A model generated the notes under the pieces. It searched no databases and was not told the DNA's origin. It worked only from the letters and a program-made list of their open reading frames with translations. A stretch of 64,000 bases of DNA, taken from contig OY760650.2 of the NCBI GenBank assembly GCA_963663845.2, positions 2,728,001-2,792,000 of the forward strand. The letters are read 5' to 3'. Positions 1 through 7,871 of this stretch are shown here, in pieces (the stretch's first letter is position 1; each line of letters starts with the position of its first letter). Source of the stretch: Versatilivorator sp963663845 (GTDB taxonomy: Bacteria > Acidobacteriota > Terriglobia > Versatilivoradales > Versatilivoraceae). Made by a program: the position numbers and the translations under genes.

Positions 1-308
1 GCCCGGGCATCCACGATGAGCACCGATTTCGCCGGATAGGGGTTGCCGTAAGGATCGCCCAGGGTGGCCTTGGCCTTGGTGACGCCCACCACGCCCAGGC
101 CGTCCAGCTCGACCCCCTGCCAGCTTCCCTTTCGGATCCGCCAGGCCAGAATGGCCTGGTCGCCGGTCAAACCCGACTCGGCATTGGCCACGCAGGGCCC
201 GGTATAGACGTTGGCGCTGCGGGTCTCCAGGTAGTCGCCCGAGATGACGGCCGCCCAGCCCGGGCCCGCCAAACCCAGGATCAAGACCAAGAGGATGGTG
301 GCTTTCAT
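1..308 (-). CDS. Exported DUF1326-like protein (partial, C-terminus outside window)
   Basis: The gene starts at an ATG at 306-308 on the minus strand and runs off the left edge after 102 codons. The N-terminus is a clear signal peptide (MKATILLVLILGLAGPGWA), so the product is exported. The mature part begins with ISGDYLETR, then YTGPC, and has a GVELDGLGVVGV stretch. This resembles the short DUF1326-type proteins of Planctomycetes and Acidobacteria, whose function is unknown. The family call is from memory and is moderate. A GGAGGG ribosome site lies about 7 bases before the ATG, and a good promoter sits at 354-382. Confidence 0.6.
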   Translation of the reverse strand, partial: MKATILLVLILGLAGPGWAAVISGDYLETRSANVYTGPCVANAESGLTGDQAILAWRIRKGSWQGVELDGLGVVGVTKAKATLGDPYGNPYPAKSVLIVDAR

Positions 309-353
309 TGCTTGTCCCTCCGGTGGATGGTGCCTCACTCCCTCGTCCCCGCC

Positions 354-382
354 ATTATAGTAGCCGGCGAGATGCAACTCAA
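354..382 (-). promoter_or_regulatory. Predicted sigma70 promoter for the DUF1326-like gene
   Basis: Read on the minus strand, TTGAGT (377-382) is followed by a 17-base spacer and a perfect TATAAT (354-359). Transcription would start near 347, about 40 bases before the ATG at 308. The orientation and spacing fit the leftward gene only. Confidence 0.6.
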
Positions 383-422
383 CCGCACCCGTCGAGCCCT
401 GTGTCGCGGCCCCCGAATCTGC

Positions 423-638
423 CTAGAAACCTCCTCGAAAGCAGGTTCGTCCCAGCTTGCAGCTCTCGGGCTCCACCAGATGCTCGTCGGGCCCCAGGAT
501 TCTCTGGGTCAGCGCGCACCAGTAGTTTTCGTCGCCTGCCGGAGGCACGGTGGGATCGGGGACCGACTCGTAGAACAGGCTCTTCCAGCGCAGGCAGTTG
601 CAGACTTCATGTTCGTAACCTTCAAATCGTCCGGCCAT
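423..638 (-). CDS. Small Cys-rich hypothetical protein in a molybdenum hydroxylase operon
   Basis: I do not recognise this 71-residue protein. It begins 2 bases after the TAA of the FAD-subunit gene and has a GGAGG-type site within that gene's end, so it is probably translationally coupled and real. It has no signal peptide or membrane segment. It carries five cysteines, including a C-N-C pair near residue 14 and two near the C-terminus (SCKLGRTC). The cysteines and the position suggest an accessory role for the upstream enzyme, such as metal or cofactor handling, but this is only inference. Confidence 0.6.
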   Translation of the reverse strand: MAGRFEGYEHEVCNCLRWKSLFYESVPDPTVPPAGDENYWCALTQRILGPDEHLVEPESCKLGRTCFRGGF

Positions 639-640
639 GG

Positions 641-1630
641 TTATGCCCCTCCCATGACAGCGTTCAGAATCGCCCGTTTCACCGCCACCCGGGCCAGTTG
701 AACCTTGTATCCGTTCCTGCTCAGAGGCGTGGCTCCGGCAACGGCGGCGGCGCCCGCCTCAGCCGCCGACTCTTCGTCGATGGCCTTGCCCACCAGGCCC
801 TTGGCCGCCCCGCCGGCGTTCCAGGGGATGGGGGCGACGTGACCCAGGACGATGCGGGCCCGTTCCACTTTGCCTTCGCTCAGCTTCAGGGCGACCGAGG
901 CCGTGGCCAGCGGCCAGTCCAGGGCCTCCTTTTCCCGAACCTCGTAGGTGGCGTTGAGCCCCTGCCCGGCCGGCGGAACGTGGATCTCCCCCACGATCTC
1001 TCCGGGCTTCAGAATGGTCTCGCGATCCGATTCCTGCTGCGGCGTTCGGAAGAACTCGGCCACGGGCAGCTCGCGCGAGCCGTCCTTGCTGACAATCCGC
1101 AGGGTGGCGCCCAGGGCGATCAGCGGCGGCCCCAGGCTGGAGGCGCTGACGAAGGCCGCCTCTCCCGAGTTGCCCAGGATGGCGTGGTATTGATTCTCTC
1201 CCTGCCTGACCAGGTCCTGCCCCGAGTCGTCCTTGGGGAAATACCCCAGGCCGTTGCGGAAATACCAGCAGCGGGGCCGCTGGCAAAGGTCGCCGCCAAT
1301 GGTGCCGAAGCTCTGGATCTGCTGGCTTCTGACACCGCCGGCTGCCTGCGCCAGCGAGGGATAGTGCTTTTGGGCCGCCGGATGGTCGATCAGCTCCGAC
1401 AGGGTGGCCAGGGCTCCCAGGCGCAGGCCGGCCGAGGCAATGTAGTCGATTCCCTGGAATTCCCGGATGCCTTGAATGTCCACCACCCGCTTGGGCGTGG
1501 CGCCGAAGGTCTTCATGAGGCTGAGGAGGTCGGTGCCGCCGGCCAGGACCTCGGCCTCTTCCCACCGGGCTCCCAGCAACCGGATGGCCTGCTCCTTGGT
1601 GGTGGGACTGGCATATTCGAAAGCCTTCAT
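641..1630 (-). CDS. Xanthine dehydrogenase family, FAD-binding subunit
   Basis: This 329-residue protein is the FAD-binding medium subunit of a molybdenum hydroxylase (CoxM/PaoB type). It passes electrons from the FeS subunit to FAD. The start at 1630 (MKAFEYASP) is chosen because it gives the usual N-terminus and an ATGA overlap with the stop of the Mo subunit gene. Features seen are the N-terminal LAGGTDLL FAD-binding loop and a conserved central TIGGDLCQRPRCWYFR segment, which has the CQRPRCWY motif of the subset carrying an extra FeS cluster in this subunit (PaoB-like). The C-terminal half is the CO dehydrogenase flavoprotein domain. It lies in one operon with the genes at 1627-4438 and 423-638. 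Confidence 0.9.
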   Translation of the reverse strand: MKAFEYASPTTKEQAIRLLGARWEEAEVLAGGTDLLSLMKTFGATPKRVVDIQGIREFQGIDYIASAGLRLGALATLSELIDHPAAQKHYPSLAQAAGGVRSQQIQSFGTIGGDLCQRPRCWYFRNGLGYFPKDDSGQDLVRQGENQYHAILGNSGEAAFVSASSLGPPLIALGATLRIVSKDGSRELPVAEFFRTPQQESDRETILKPGEIVGEIHVPPAGQGLNATYEVREKEALDWPLATASVALKLSEGKVERARIVLGHVAPIPWNAGGAAKGLVGKAIDEESAAEAGAAAVAGATPLSRNGYKVQLARVAVKRAILNAVMGGA

Positions 1631-3786
1631 GCGTAGAGCCCTCCTTTCTCTTCCAGTGCCGCCAGGACGCGCCTGGGAATGAAGGGCGCCCGCGGCACCC
1701 GCACGCCGATGGCGTTGGCCACGGCGTTGCCGATGGCCCCGACCGGCGCGATCACCGGGGGCTCCCCGAGCCCGATCACCCCGCGGGCGTCCTGCTCCGC
1801 ATCCTTCCACATCTCCACCACAAGCTGGCCGATGTCTCCCAGGCCGGCCAGCTTGTAGAACTCCATCTCACCGTTCAGGAGCGATCCGGTTCGCTCGTCC
1901 ATGATGCGCTCCTCGGTCAAAGCCGAGGAGATCCCCATGATCAGCGACCCGTAGACCTGGCTGTCGGCCAGCTTCTCGTTGACGATCAGGCCGCAGTCCT
2001 GAATGGCCACGAACTTCTTCATCCTGACCACTCCGGTCTCCGTGTCCACCGAGACTTCGGCCATTTGCACTCCGGCCACTCCGGAATCGATCAGCTTGCC
2101 GTCCGAGGCTCGACGGCTGGCGCTGACGTTCCTGCCGGTCACTTCCAGGGGAGTCACTCCCAACCGGGAGGCGGCCTGCTTCCAGGTAAGGCTCCTGAAG
2201 GGCTTTCCCTTGACCCGGATGCGGCCGCTTGCGGCTTCCAGCTCCGACGGCTCCGCCCCCAGCCGGGGCGCCACCTTTTCGAAGAGTTCTTCCAGGGCCA
2301 GTTGGCAGGCCCGCCGGGTGGCCGCGCACACCCCGCCGACGGTGGTGCTGCCGCCGGAGGGGCCGGAACGGGGGTAGTCGGGGGAGCGGCCGGTGTTGAC
2401 CTTGATGGAATTGACCGGCAATCCAAAGGTCTCGGCGGCCACCATGGCGATGACGGTGGTGGTGCCGGTTCCGATATCCTGGGTGCCCATGCTGACGGAA
2501 ACCGAACCGTCCGGATCGATCACCAGGCGGGCCGTGCTGTTGTGGCCCCGTCCTCCCCAGGTGTGAAAGGCCAGCCCCAGCCCCCGCTTGACGGGATTTG
2601 CCGTTTCCTGCCCTCGGGGGCGCCACTTCTTGCGCCACCCCATCAGCTCCTCGGCTCGGATCAACTGCTTGCGATAGAGGTCGGGGCGCTCGGTGAGGTT
2701 GAGGTTCTTGAGGTAGAAGTCGAGGGGGTCCATCTCCAGCTTGGCCGCCAGGTCGTCCAGGGCGGCGAAGGTCAGCCAGCAGGTCTGAGGATGGTTGGGC
2801 GCCCTCCAGGCCCGCGCCGGTCCGGTGTTGGTCGCAATCCCGGTGTGCTTCTTGCGGACGTTGGGCGGATTGATCACGTAGGGAAGGACCTGCATGGAGA
2901 TTCCCCCTCCGCTCAAGCCGCTGGTGCCCCAGGACTCCGCTTCCCAGGCGGTCAGCGAACCGTCTTTCCTGGCTCCCACCTTGATCCTGGCGAATCCGGA
3001 GGGTCGGACCCCGGCCACGAACAGCTCGGCGTCCCGCTCCAGGAAGTTGCGGACCGGCCGGCCGGTTTCCCGAGACAGCCTGGCGGTTTCCAGGCCCCAG
3101 CTATCGGCCCCGAACTTGCTCCCGTAGCCGCCGCCGACGTGGTCCTGAACAATGGAGACGTTGGCGGCCGGGATCTCCAGCGGTTGGGCGAACTGGTTGG
3201 CCATCCCGGAAATGTTCTGGGTCGACTGGTAGGCCGTCAGCGTCTCCCCGCTCCAGTCGATGACCTGGCCGTGCGGCTCCAGGCAGCAATGGGTGATGAC
3301 CGGGATCCCATACTTGCCTTCGACCACCGCATCGGCATCCTGAAAGGCTTGATCGGGGTCGCCCTTGACCTGTTCCGAAGCCGGCTTGGTGCGGTCTCCG
3401 GCCTTGCCGGGGTCGTCTTCGTTGACCAGGTGAGGCAGCACTTCGTACTCCACCGCGATCCTTCCAACCGCGTCCTCGGCCGTGGCCTCATCCACGGCAG
3501 CCACCACCGCGATGTCGTCCAGGGACCATTGGACCTCTTTCCCCGGACCCTGGATCACCCGCACGGCCTTGACGCCGGGAAGGCTCTCGGCGGCGCTGGT
3601 GTCGATGCTGGCGACCCTGGCGTGGGCATGGGGGCAGCGCAGGAACCTGGCGTGCAGCGTTCCCGCCAGGTTGACGTCGGAGGTGTACTTGGCCTTTCCC
3701 GTGACCTTGTCGGGGCCGTCGAGCCGGCTGACTCGCTTCCCCAGGACCTGGCGTTCGTTCCTGTCGGGCCATCGATACTCAGGCAT
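1627..3786 (-). CDS. Xanthine dehydrogenase/aldehyde oxidoreductase family, molybdopterin-binding subunit
   Basis: This 719-residue protein is the catalytic large subunit of a molybdenum hydroxylase, of the PaoC/YagR-like aldehyde dehydrogenase type. The N-terminal a/b hammerhead domain starts at about residue 15 (RVSRLDGPDKVTGKAKY). The Mo-cofactor domain follows, with GGGYGSKFGAD, ARAWRAPNHPQ and a C-terminal GLGEPP in which E675 matches the catalytic glutamate of the family. No signal peptide is present. Export would rely on the Tat signal of the FeS partner, as is known for PaoABC. The gene overlaps its neighbours by 8 and 4 bases, so the order FeS, Mo, FAD is one transcript. The substrate cannot be read from sequence; aromatic or other aldehydes are typical of the family. 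Confidence 0.9.
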   Translation of the reverse strand: MPEYRWPDRNERQVLGKRVSRLDGPDKVTGKAKYTSDVNLAGTLHARFLRCPHAHARVASIDTSAAESLPGVKAVRVIQGPGKEVQWSLDDIAVVAAVDEATAEDAVGRIAVEYEVLPHLVNEDDPGKAGDRTKPASEQVKGDPDQAFQDADAVVEGKYGIPVITHCCLEPHGQVIDWSGETLTAYQSTQNISGMANQFAQPLEIPAANVSIVQDHVGGGYGSKFGADSWGLETARLSRETGRPVRNFLERDAELFVAGVRPSGFARIKVGARKDGSLTAWEAESWGTSGLSGGGISMQVLPYVINPPNVRKKHTGIATNTGPARAWRAPNHPQTCWLTFAALDDLAAKLEMDPLDFYLKNLNLTERPDLYRKQLIRAEELMGWRKKWRPRGQETANPVKRGLGLAFHTWGGRGHNSTARLVIDPDGSVSVSMGTQDIGTGTTTVIAMVAAETFGLPVNSIKVNTGRSPDYPRSGPSGGSTTVGGVCAATRRACQLALEELFEKVAPRLGAEPSELEAASGRIRVKGKPFRSLTWKQAASRLGVTPLEVTGRNVSASRRASDGKLIDSGVAGVQMAEVSVDTETGVVRMKKFVAIQDCGLIVNEKLADSQVYGSLIMGISSALTEERIMDERTGSLLNGEMEFYKLAGLGDIGQLVVEMWKDAEQDARGVIGLGEPPVIAPVGAIGNAVANAIGVRVPRAPFIPRRVLAALEEKGGLYA

Positions 3787-4438
3787 GATTCCTCCCTTCG
3801 CCAGCCAGGCTGCCGGTTTGACTCTCTGACGACTGCAGTACGGCCTGGGCCACGCCCACGTAGGTTCCGCAGCGACACAGGTTGCCTCCCAGACCGGTGC
3901 GGACCTGGTCCAGGGTGGGGTTGGGGTTCTTGTCGAGAAAGGCCTTGCAGGCCATCACGAACCCGGGCGTGCAATAGCCGCACTGCTGGGCGTCGTTGTC
4001 GACGAAGGCCTGTTGAATCGGGTGCAGTCGGTCGCCCTGGGCCAGCCCCTCCACCGTCCGGATGTCCTTCCCCTGGACCTGGATGGCCAGAAGGGAGCAG
4101 GCATAGGCGGGTTTCCCGTCGATGGTGACCGTGCAGGCCCCGCAGGTGCCGCGGTCGCAGACCTTCTTGGCTCCGGTGAGATCCAGCTCGAAGCGAAGCG
4201 CATCCAGCAGGGTGACGCGAGGTTCCAGCGCCAGCGCCCTCTCGGCTCCGTTCACCGTGAGCGTGAGGTCGACCTTGCCCGGACCGGCCACCGCTGCCCC
4301 CGAGGATTCCGGAGCAGCGCGCAACGCTTCGGTCCCGGCCACCAGGCTCGAGGAAATCACGGCGCCGGCGCCGGTGAGGAAGCCTCTGCGCGACACATCG
4401 AGCGCGCCCTTGACTTCGGGCTCTTTGGGTTTTGGCAT
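3779..4438 (-). CDS. Tat-exported [2Fe-2S] subunit of a molybdenum hydroxylase
   Basis: This 219-residue subunit (PaoA/YagT type) carries two [2Fe-2S] clusters. It has a twin-arginine signal (SRRGFLTGAGAVISSSLVAG) near residues 16-35. The plant-type ferredoxin domain follows with CDRGTCGAC, and then the C-terminal cluster domain with QCGYCTPG and NLCRCGTY. All eight cluster cysteines are visible. The start has a strong AGGAGGT site 6 bases upstream. As the first gene of the operon, its signal probably carries the whole heterotrimer to the periplasm, as in PaoABC. Confidence 0.92.
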   Translation of the reverse strand: MPKPKEPEVKGALDVSRRGFLTGAGAVISSSLVAGTEALRAAPESSGAAVAGPGKVDLTLTVNGAERALALEPRVTLLDALRFELDLTGAKKVCDRGTCGACTVTIDGKPAYACSLLAIQVQGKDIRTVEGLAQGDRLHPIQQAFVDNDAQQCGYCTPGFVMACKAFLDKNPNPTLDQVRTGLGGNLCRCGTYVGVAQAVLQSSESQTGSLAGEGRNHA

Positions 4439-4650
4439 GCGTTACCTCCTGAGAAAGAAGACCATCGCGGCCGGAAGGGAAGCCGTGGACATCGGCCTGT
4501 TCCAAGCGGGCGTCTCACCGGCCGATGTCCGGTCCTGTCAGACCCCCGACCTCTTTTGTGAATGGGCGTTGATTCCGGATGAATCCAGAGAGTTCTGCAT
4601 CATAGAGGCAGGCTTTCTCGGTTGTCAACTGCTATCGAAGGGACCAGGAT

Positions 4651-4667
4651 GCGGGCGGGACGCCCGC
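4651..4667 (-). repeat. Dispersed palindromic repeat A, copy 1 (inverted)
   Basis: This is the 17-base hairpin core GCGGGCG-TCC-CGCCCGC (7-bp stem, 3-base loop) in inverted orientation, followed by the usual CGGGAG flank. The same core recurs at 36475, 43356, 57171, 57294 and 59389. This copy lies in the spacer upstream of the molybdenum hydroxylase operon. Confidence 0.85.
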
Positions 4668-4697
4668 GCTCCCGGAGGGGCGGCTCCTCCCATCCTT

Positions 4698-4946
4698 CTA
4701 GCCCGCATTTCTCACCAGGGGGCGTGATCATGGCGCAGGAATTTTTCCCTCAGCGCGTGCTCGGGAGCGAAGAGCGTAGCGGTTTCTACGGTCGAGCGAG
4801 CATGTGCGCGCTGAGGGGAAAAGGCCAAGCCAGGGCACGCCCAGCGCAGTCTGTTATCTGCAAGCCTCAACATGGAGCCAATCAAGGAGCTGAATATAAA
4901 CTGCTTTTGTCCTGCCTCCAGCGGCCTGGTGAGAAATGCGGGCTAG
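4698..4946. repeat. MITE-like element with perfect 22-bp terminal inverted repeats
   Basis: A 22-bp sequence beginning CTAGCCCGCATTTC (4698-4719) is repeated as its exact reverse complement at 4925-4946, bounding 249 bp with no plausible gene. Inside, 4743-4822 folds into a long hairpin. TTTTCCCTCAGCGCG pairs with CGCGCTGAGGGGAAAA with one bulged base, TGCTCG pairs with CGAGCA, and an inner CGTAG/CTACG stem caps it. Short size, perfect terminal repeats and no transposase fit a non-autonomous miniature element. The hairpin could alternatively be a structured RNA. A diverged TIR-like string is seen at 7809-7825 (GTGAGAAATACGGGTTG). Confidence 0.6.
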
Positions 4947-5036
4947 CTCGGCGAGGAGGCACAGCCGCTGCCGATGCGGCAGAGCCGTTCCGCTTCGTGT
5001 GTCTTCAGTGAAACACCCCATCGTCAATAAAGGCGA

Positions 5037-5322
5037 ACCACGAATGCACACGAATGGACACGAAGACCGATGGACTTGCATTGCTGCGACGACGTCACGG
5101 GAGGGGCGCCTCCTCCCGTCCTTCGTAAATATCCCTTCGATATCGGTTGTCACACCCCCCGATCCACCACTCATCGATCCATTCATTGGTGTTCATTCGT
5201 GTCCATATGGTGGTTCGCCGTTCCCCGTGGTGGATATCTCTTTTCCTTTCGTGTATTTCTTGGTGGCCCTTGTTGGTCCTTCGTGTGTCTTCAATGAACA
5301 CGAAGACCGATGGAACTCAACC
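5037..5322. repeat. Dispersed repeat D (CGAACCACGAATG family) upstream of udk
   Basis: Segments such as CGAACCACGAATGCACACGA (from 5036) recur in inverted form at about 5186-5222 (TTGGTGTTCATTCGTGTCCA, then GGTTCGCCG). CACGAAGACCGATGGA occurs directly at both ends (about 5060 and 5299). A partial copy lies at 7688-7740 at the 5' end of nth. The element supplies the whole upstream region of udk. No gene is visible in it. Confidence 0.65.
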
Positions 5323-5943
5323 ATGAAGCCCAGGATAACCATCGGCGTTGGCGGGGGAACGGGGTCGGGCAAGACGACGCTGTGCCGGAAACTGGCCCAG
5401 TTCCTGGGGCCGGAGCGGGTGCTGATCCTGTCTCAGGACCACTATTACCGGGACGCCGGCCATCTCCCCGCCGAGCAACGGGCCCTGCGGAACTTCGATC
5501 GGCCGGAGGCGCTGGATTTCGAGCTGCTGGTCCGGCATTTGAAACAACTGCAATCGGGCCGGGAAATTGCCCGGCCAAGGTATGATTTCAGGCGGCACGT
5601 TCGCCTGGAGGCCGCTGAGCCGGCTCTTCCGCGTCCGGTCATTCTGGTCGAGGGGACGCTGGTCCTGGCGGCGGAGGAGCTGGTGGGTTGCTTCGACTTG
5701 AAGCTCTTCGTGGATGCCGATCCCGACATCCGCTTTATCCGCCGCCTCAGGCGCGATATGCGGGAACGGGGGCGGAGCGTGGATTCGATCGTCCGCCAGT
5801 ACCTCGACACGGTGCGGCCCATGCACCTGCGCTTCGTCGAGCCGGCTCGGCGGCAGGCCGATCTGGTGATTTCCGGGGTGGAGGGAATCGAGCAGCAACT
5901 GGCCGAGGTCGGGGAGCAAATCAGGAGGGTCGCCGGCATCTGA
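5323..5943 (+). CDS. udk: Uridine kinase
   Basis: This 206-residue P-loop kinase phosphorylates uridine and cytidine to UMP and CMP in pyrimidine salvage (EC 2.7.1.48). The Walker A motif GGTGSGKTT lies at residues 10-18. Substrate-site motifs include SQDHYYRD and NFDRPEALDF, followed by the VEGTLVL strand and the arginine-rich lid IRRLRRDMRERGRS. Length matches the family. The ATG at 5323 is preferred over upstream starts because those would read through dispersed repeat D. The ribosome site is weak (GGA at 5312). The Nudix gene follows 22 bases downstream on the same strand, so the two are probably co-transcribed. Confidence 0.9.
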   Translation: MKPRITIGVGGGTGSGKTTLCRKLAQFLGPERVLILSQDHYYRDAGHLPAEQRALRNFDRPEALDFELLVRHLKQLQSGREIARPRYDFRRHVRLEAAEPALPRPVILVEGTLVLAAEELVGCFDLKLFVDADPDIRFIRRLRRDMRERGRSVDSIVRQYLDTVRPMHLRFVEPARRQADLVISGVEGIEQQLAEVGEQIRRVAGI

Positions 5944-5965
5944 GGGAAGGAGGGAGGTCGGGTTC

Positions 5966-6565
5966 GTGAGAGTTCACATCAGAGACACGGGTTTGGAGTA
6001 CGACGGCTTCATCCGGATCGAGAGGGCCGACCTCGCATTCGAGAAGTTCAGCGGGGAGATGAGCGGCTCCGTCCGGCGCTACCGCTACCACCGCGGGGAC
6101 GTGGCGGCGGTGATGATTTACGACGCGGGTCGGGACCGGGTGCTGTTGATCCGCCAGTTCCGTTATGCGGTGCACGCCCGCACCGGAGACGGCTGGGTGA
6201 TGGAATGCGTGGCCGGAATCCAGGAGAAGGGGGAGTCCATCCAGGCCGTGGCTCGCCGGGAGGTCCTGGAGGAGACCGGGCTCAAGCTGGCGGAGCTGGA
6301 CTTGCTGGCCGAGTATTTTTTCAGTCCCGGCGGCTGCTCCGACAAGGTGCACCTCTTCCTGGGCGCCCTGGAGGATCCGGAGCAGTCCCTGGGCGTTCAC
6401 GGCGTGGCGCAGGAAGAGGAGGACATCGAGGCCTGCTGGGTGCCCTTGAGCCGGGCTCTGGAAATGGCCCGCTCCGGACAGATCCAGGATGCCAAGACGC
6501 TGATCGGGCTGCACATGCTGGAGAGTCGACTCCGGCGGCGAGCGGTGCGGCCAAGTGGAGAGTGA
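5966..6565 (+). CDS. Nudix hydrolase, ADP-ribose pyrophosphatase type
   Basis: This 199-residue protein contains a perfect Nudix box: G, five residues, E, seven residues, REVLEETGL (GIQEKGE, then REVLEETGL). The upstream VLLIRQFRY and the downstream FSPGGCSD are typical of ADP-ribose/sugar-nucleotide pyrophosphatases (NudF-like), which hydrolyse ADP-ribose to AMP and ribose-5-phosphate. The start is a GTG at 5966 with a strong GGGAGG site 8 bases upstream. The last residues (SGE) and the stop codon lie within the first units of a heptanucleotide tandem repeat, so the C-terminal end may have been set by repeat invasion. Confidence 0.87.
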   Translation: MRVHIRDTGLEYDGFIRIERADLAFEKFSGEMSGSVRRYRYHRGDVAAVMIYDAGRDRVLLIRQFRYAVHARTGDGWVMECVAGIQEKGESIQAVARREVLEETGLKLAELDLLAEYFFSPGGCSDKVHLFLGALEDPEQSLGVHGVAQEEEDIEACWVPLSRALEMARSGQIQDAKTLIGLHMLESRLRRRAVRPSGE

Positions 6566-6642
6566 AGAGTGGAGAGTGGAGAGTGAAGAGTGGAGAGTGG
6601 AGAGTGGGGAGTGAAGAGTGGGGAGTGGAGAGTGGAGAGTGG
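6555..6642. repeat. Heptanucleotide tandem array (12 units of GTGGAGA type)
   Basis: Twelve contiguous 7-bp units run from 6555 to 6638 (GTGGAGA, GTGAAGA, GTGGGGA), plus a partial GTGG. The first units form a 21-bp higher-order pattern (GTGGAGA, GTGAAGA, GTGGAGA), repeated twice. The array begins inside the Nudix gene and creates its TGA stop. Confidence 0.9.
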
Positions 6643-6725
6643 TTTGCTCCGCCTTCGCACTGCCGTGCGGATCACACGAGCGTGAAACAAGAGACGTTCA
6701 TGGCCTGTCGGGGACAAGAGTATTG

Positions 6726-6954
6726 AACATCGATACACAGGATTAACAGGATTTATAGGATGAGAGCTTCCTGCACGAGAAGCCGGCTCTGGCGATGATC
6801 GCGTGCGGATTTCAGGGGCAACTGCTTGTCCCTTTCGGCAAACGCACGCTCGAATTCAATGGCTTTACCCGAAGCAACGCGGATGCCCGGGAACACCGGC
6901 CAGCCGCCTCCAGAAAAAATCCTGTGCATCCTGTACATCCTGTGCATCGATGTT
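6726..6954. repeat. Dispersed repeat E (ACAGGAT family) with inverted ends
   Basis: The left end reads AACATCGATACACAGGATTA and continues with ACAGGAT. The right end is its imperfect reverse complement with three CATCCTGT units ending in GCATCGATGTT. About 150 bp of non-coding sequence lies between. It fills the spacer between the convergent Nudix gene and nth. No gene is supported in 6643-7033. Confidence 0.6.
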
Positions 6955-7033
6955 AATCGAAAATATGCCCGTGCCTGACTATGAGCTGGTTTCCATCCAC
7001 CAGGCGCAAGCGTTTGTTCCAGGCAAGCCCAGC

Positions 7034-7708
7034 TCAATCGATACCGACCTTGCGGCAATGGGGCTCCAGCCCGCACAGGCTGCACTGGGGACTGCGGGCG
7101 CTGCAGACCTGGCGGCCGTGGTGGATGAGGCGGTGGGAGAAGTTGATCCATTCCGTGGGCGGGATGGCGGCCATGAGATCCTGCTCGACTTTTTCCGGAG
7201 TCTTGGCCCGCGTCAAGCCGAGCCGCCGGGAAATCCGGAAGACATGGGTGTCGACCACCACCCCCGAGGCCACCCCGTAGGCCGTGCCGAGCACCACGTT
7301 GGCCGTCTTGCGGGCCACTCCGGGAAGCTGGAGAAGCGCCTCCATGGATTGCGGCACCTGCCCGCTGTGGTCTTTCACCAGGCGGCGGCAGGCTTCCCGG
7401 ATGTTCTTGGCCTTGTTGCGGAAGAACCCGGTGGAGTGAATCATCCGCTCCAGGGTCGTCAGAGAGGAGCGGGCAAAATCTTCGGCGGAGGGGTACTTGC
7501 GGAACAACTCCGGCGTGACCAGGTTGACTCTCTTGTCGGTGCACTGGGCCGACAGGATGGTGGCGATCAGCAGTTGCAGCGGGTCGGCATGCCTCAGGGC
7601 GCACTCGGCCTCCGGATAGGCCTTCTTCAGGCCCGCCAGAATGCCGGACACCTGTTCCTCGCCGGAGTTTTCGATGACTTGGGATAATTGGTGTTCATTC
7701 GTGTCCAT
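7034..7708 (-). CDS. nth: Endonuclease III (DNA glycosylase/AP lyase)
   Basis: This base-excision repair enzyme removes oxidised pyrimidines. The helix-hairpin-helix LPGVARKTANVV contains the catalytic lysine (K134 from this start), and VVVDTHVFR contains the catalytic aspartate (D153). The C-terminus has the iron-sulfur loop C-x6-C-x2-C-x5-C (CSARSPQCSLCGLEPHC). The 5' end is doubtful. The ATG at 7708 and the further upstream TTG both lie in dispersed repeat D. A GTG at 7651 with a GAGG site 5 bases upstream would give about 205 residues, very close to the 211 of E. coli Nth, and may be the true start. Confidence 0.9.
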   Translation of the reverse strand: MDTNEHQLSQVIENSGEEQVSGILAGLKKAYPEAECALRHADPLQLLIATILSAQCTDKRVNLVTPELFRKYPSAEDFARSSLTTLERMIHSTGFFRNKAKNIREACRRLVKDHSGQVPQSMEALLQLPGVARKTANVVLGTAYGVASGVVVDTHVFRISRRLGLTRAKTPEKVEQDLMAAIPPTEWINFSHRLIHHGRQVCSARSPQCSLCGLEPHCRKVGID

Positions 7709-7740
7709 TTGTGGTTCGCCGTTCTCCTTCGTGGATATCT
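7688..7740. repeat. Partial copy of repeat D at the 5' end of nth
   Basis: TTGGTGTTCATTCGTGTCCA, then GTGGTTCGCCGTT and GTGGATATCT, match 5186-5238 almost base for base. The repeat overlaps the first codons that would be read from the ATG at 7708. Confidence 0.75.
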
Positions 7741-7871
7741 CCAAATCTACTTACAGGGCAAAGAAAGCCCTCAAGATAGACGATCTTCTATAATGTATGG
7801 AACGCATTGGTGAGAAATACGGGTTGAAGCCGGTCAGGATCAGGATGGGCCCTTGAAGGAGGTTGAGGGTA

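Noticed and set aside
2065..4128. A 687-codon plus-strand open frame over the molybdenum hydroxylase operon
   Set aside because: Antisense shadow; the three minus-strand subunits have full cofactor motifs and coupled starts.
6555..6642. A CRISPR-like array
   Set aside because: The 7-bp units are contiguous without spacers, so it is a simple tandem repeat.
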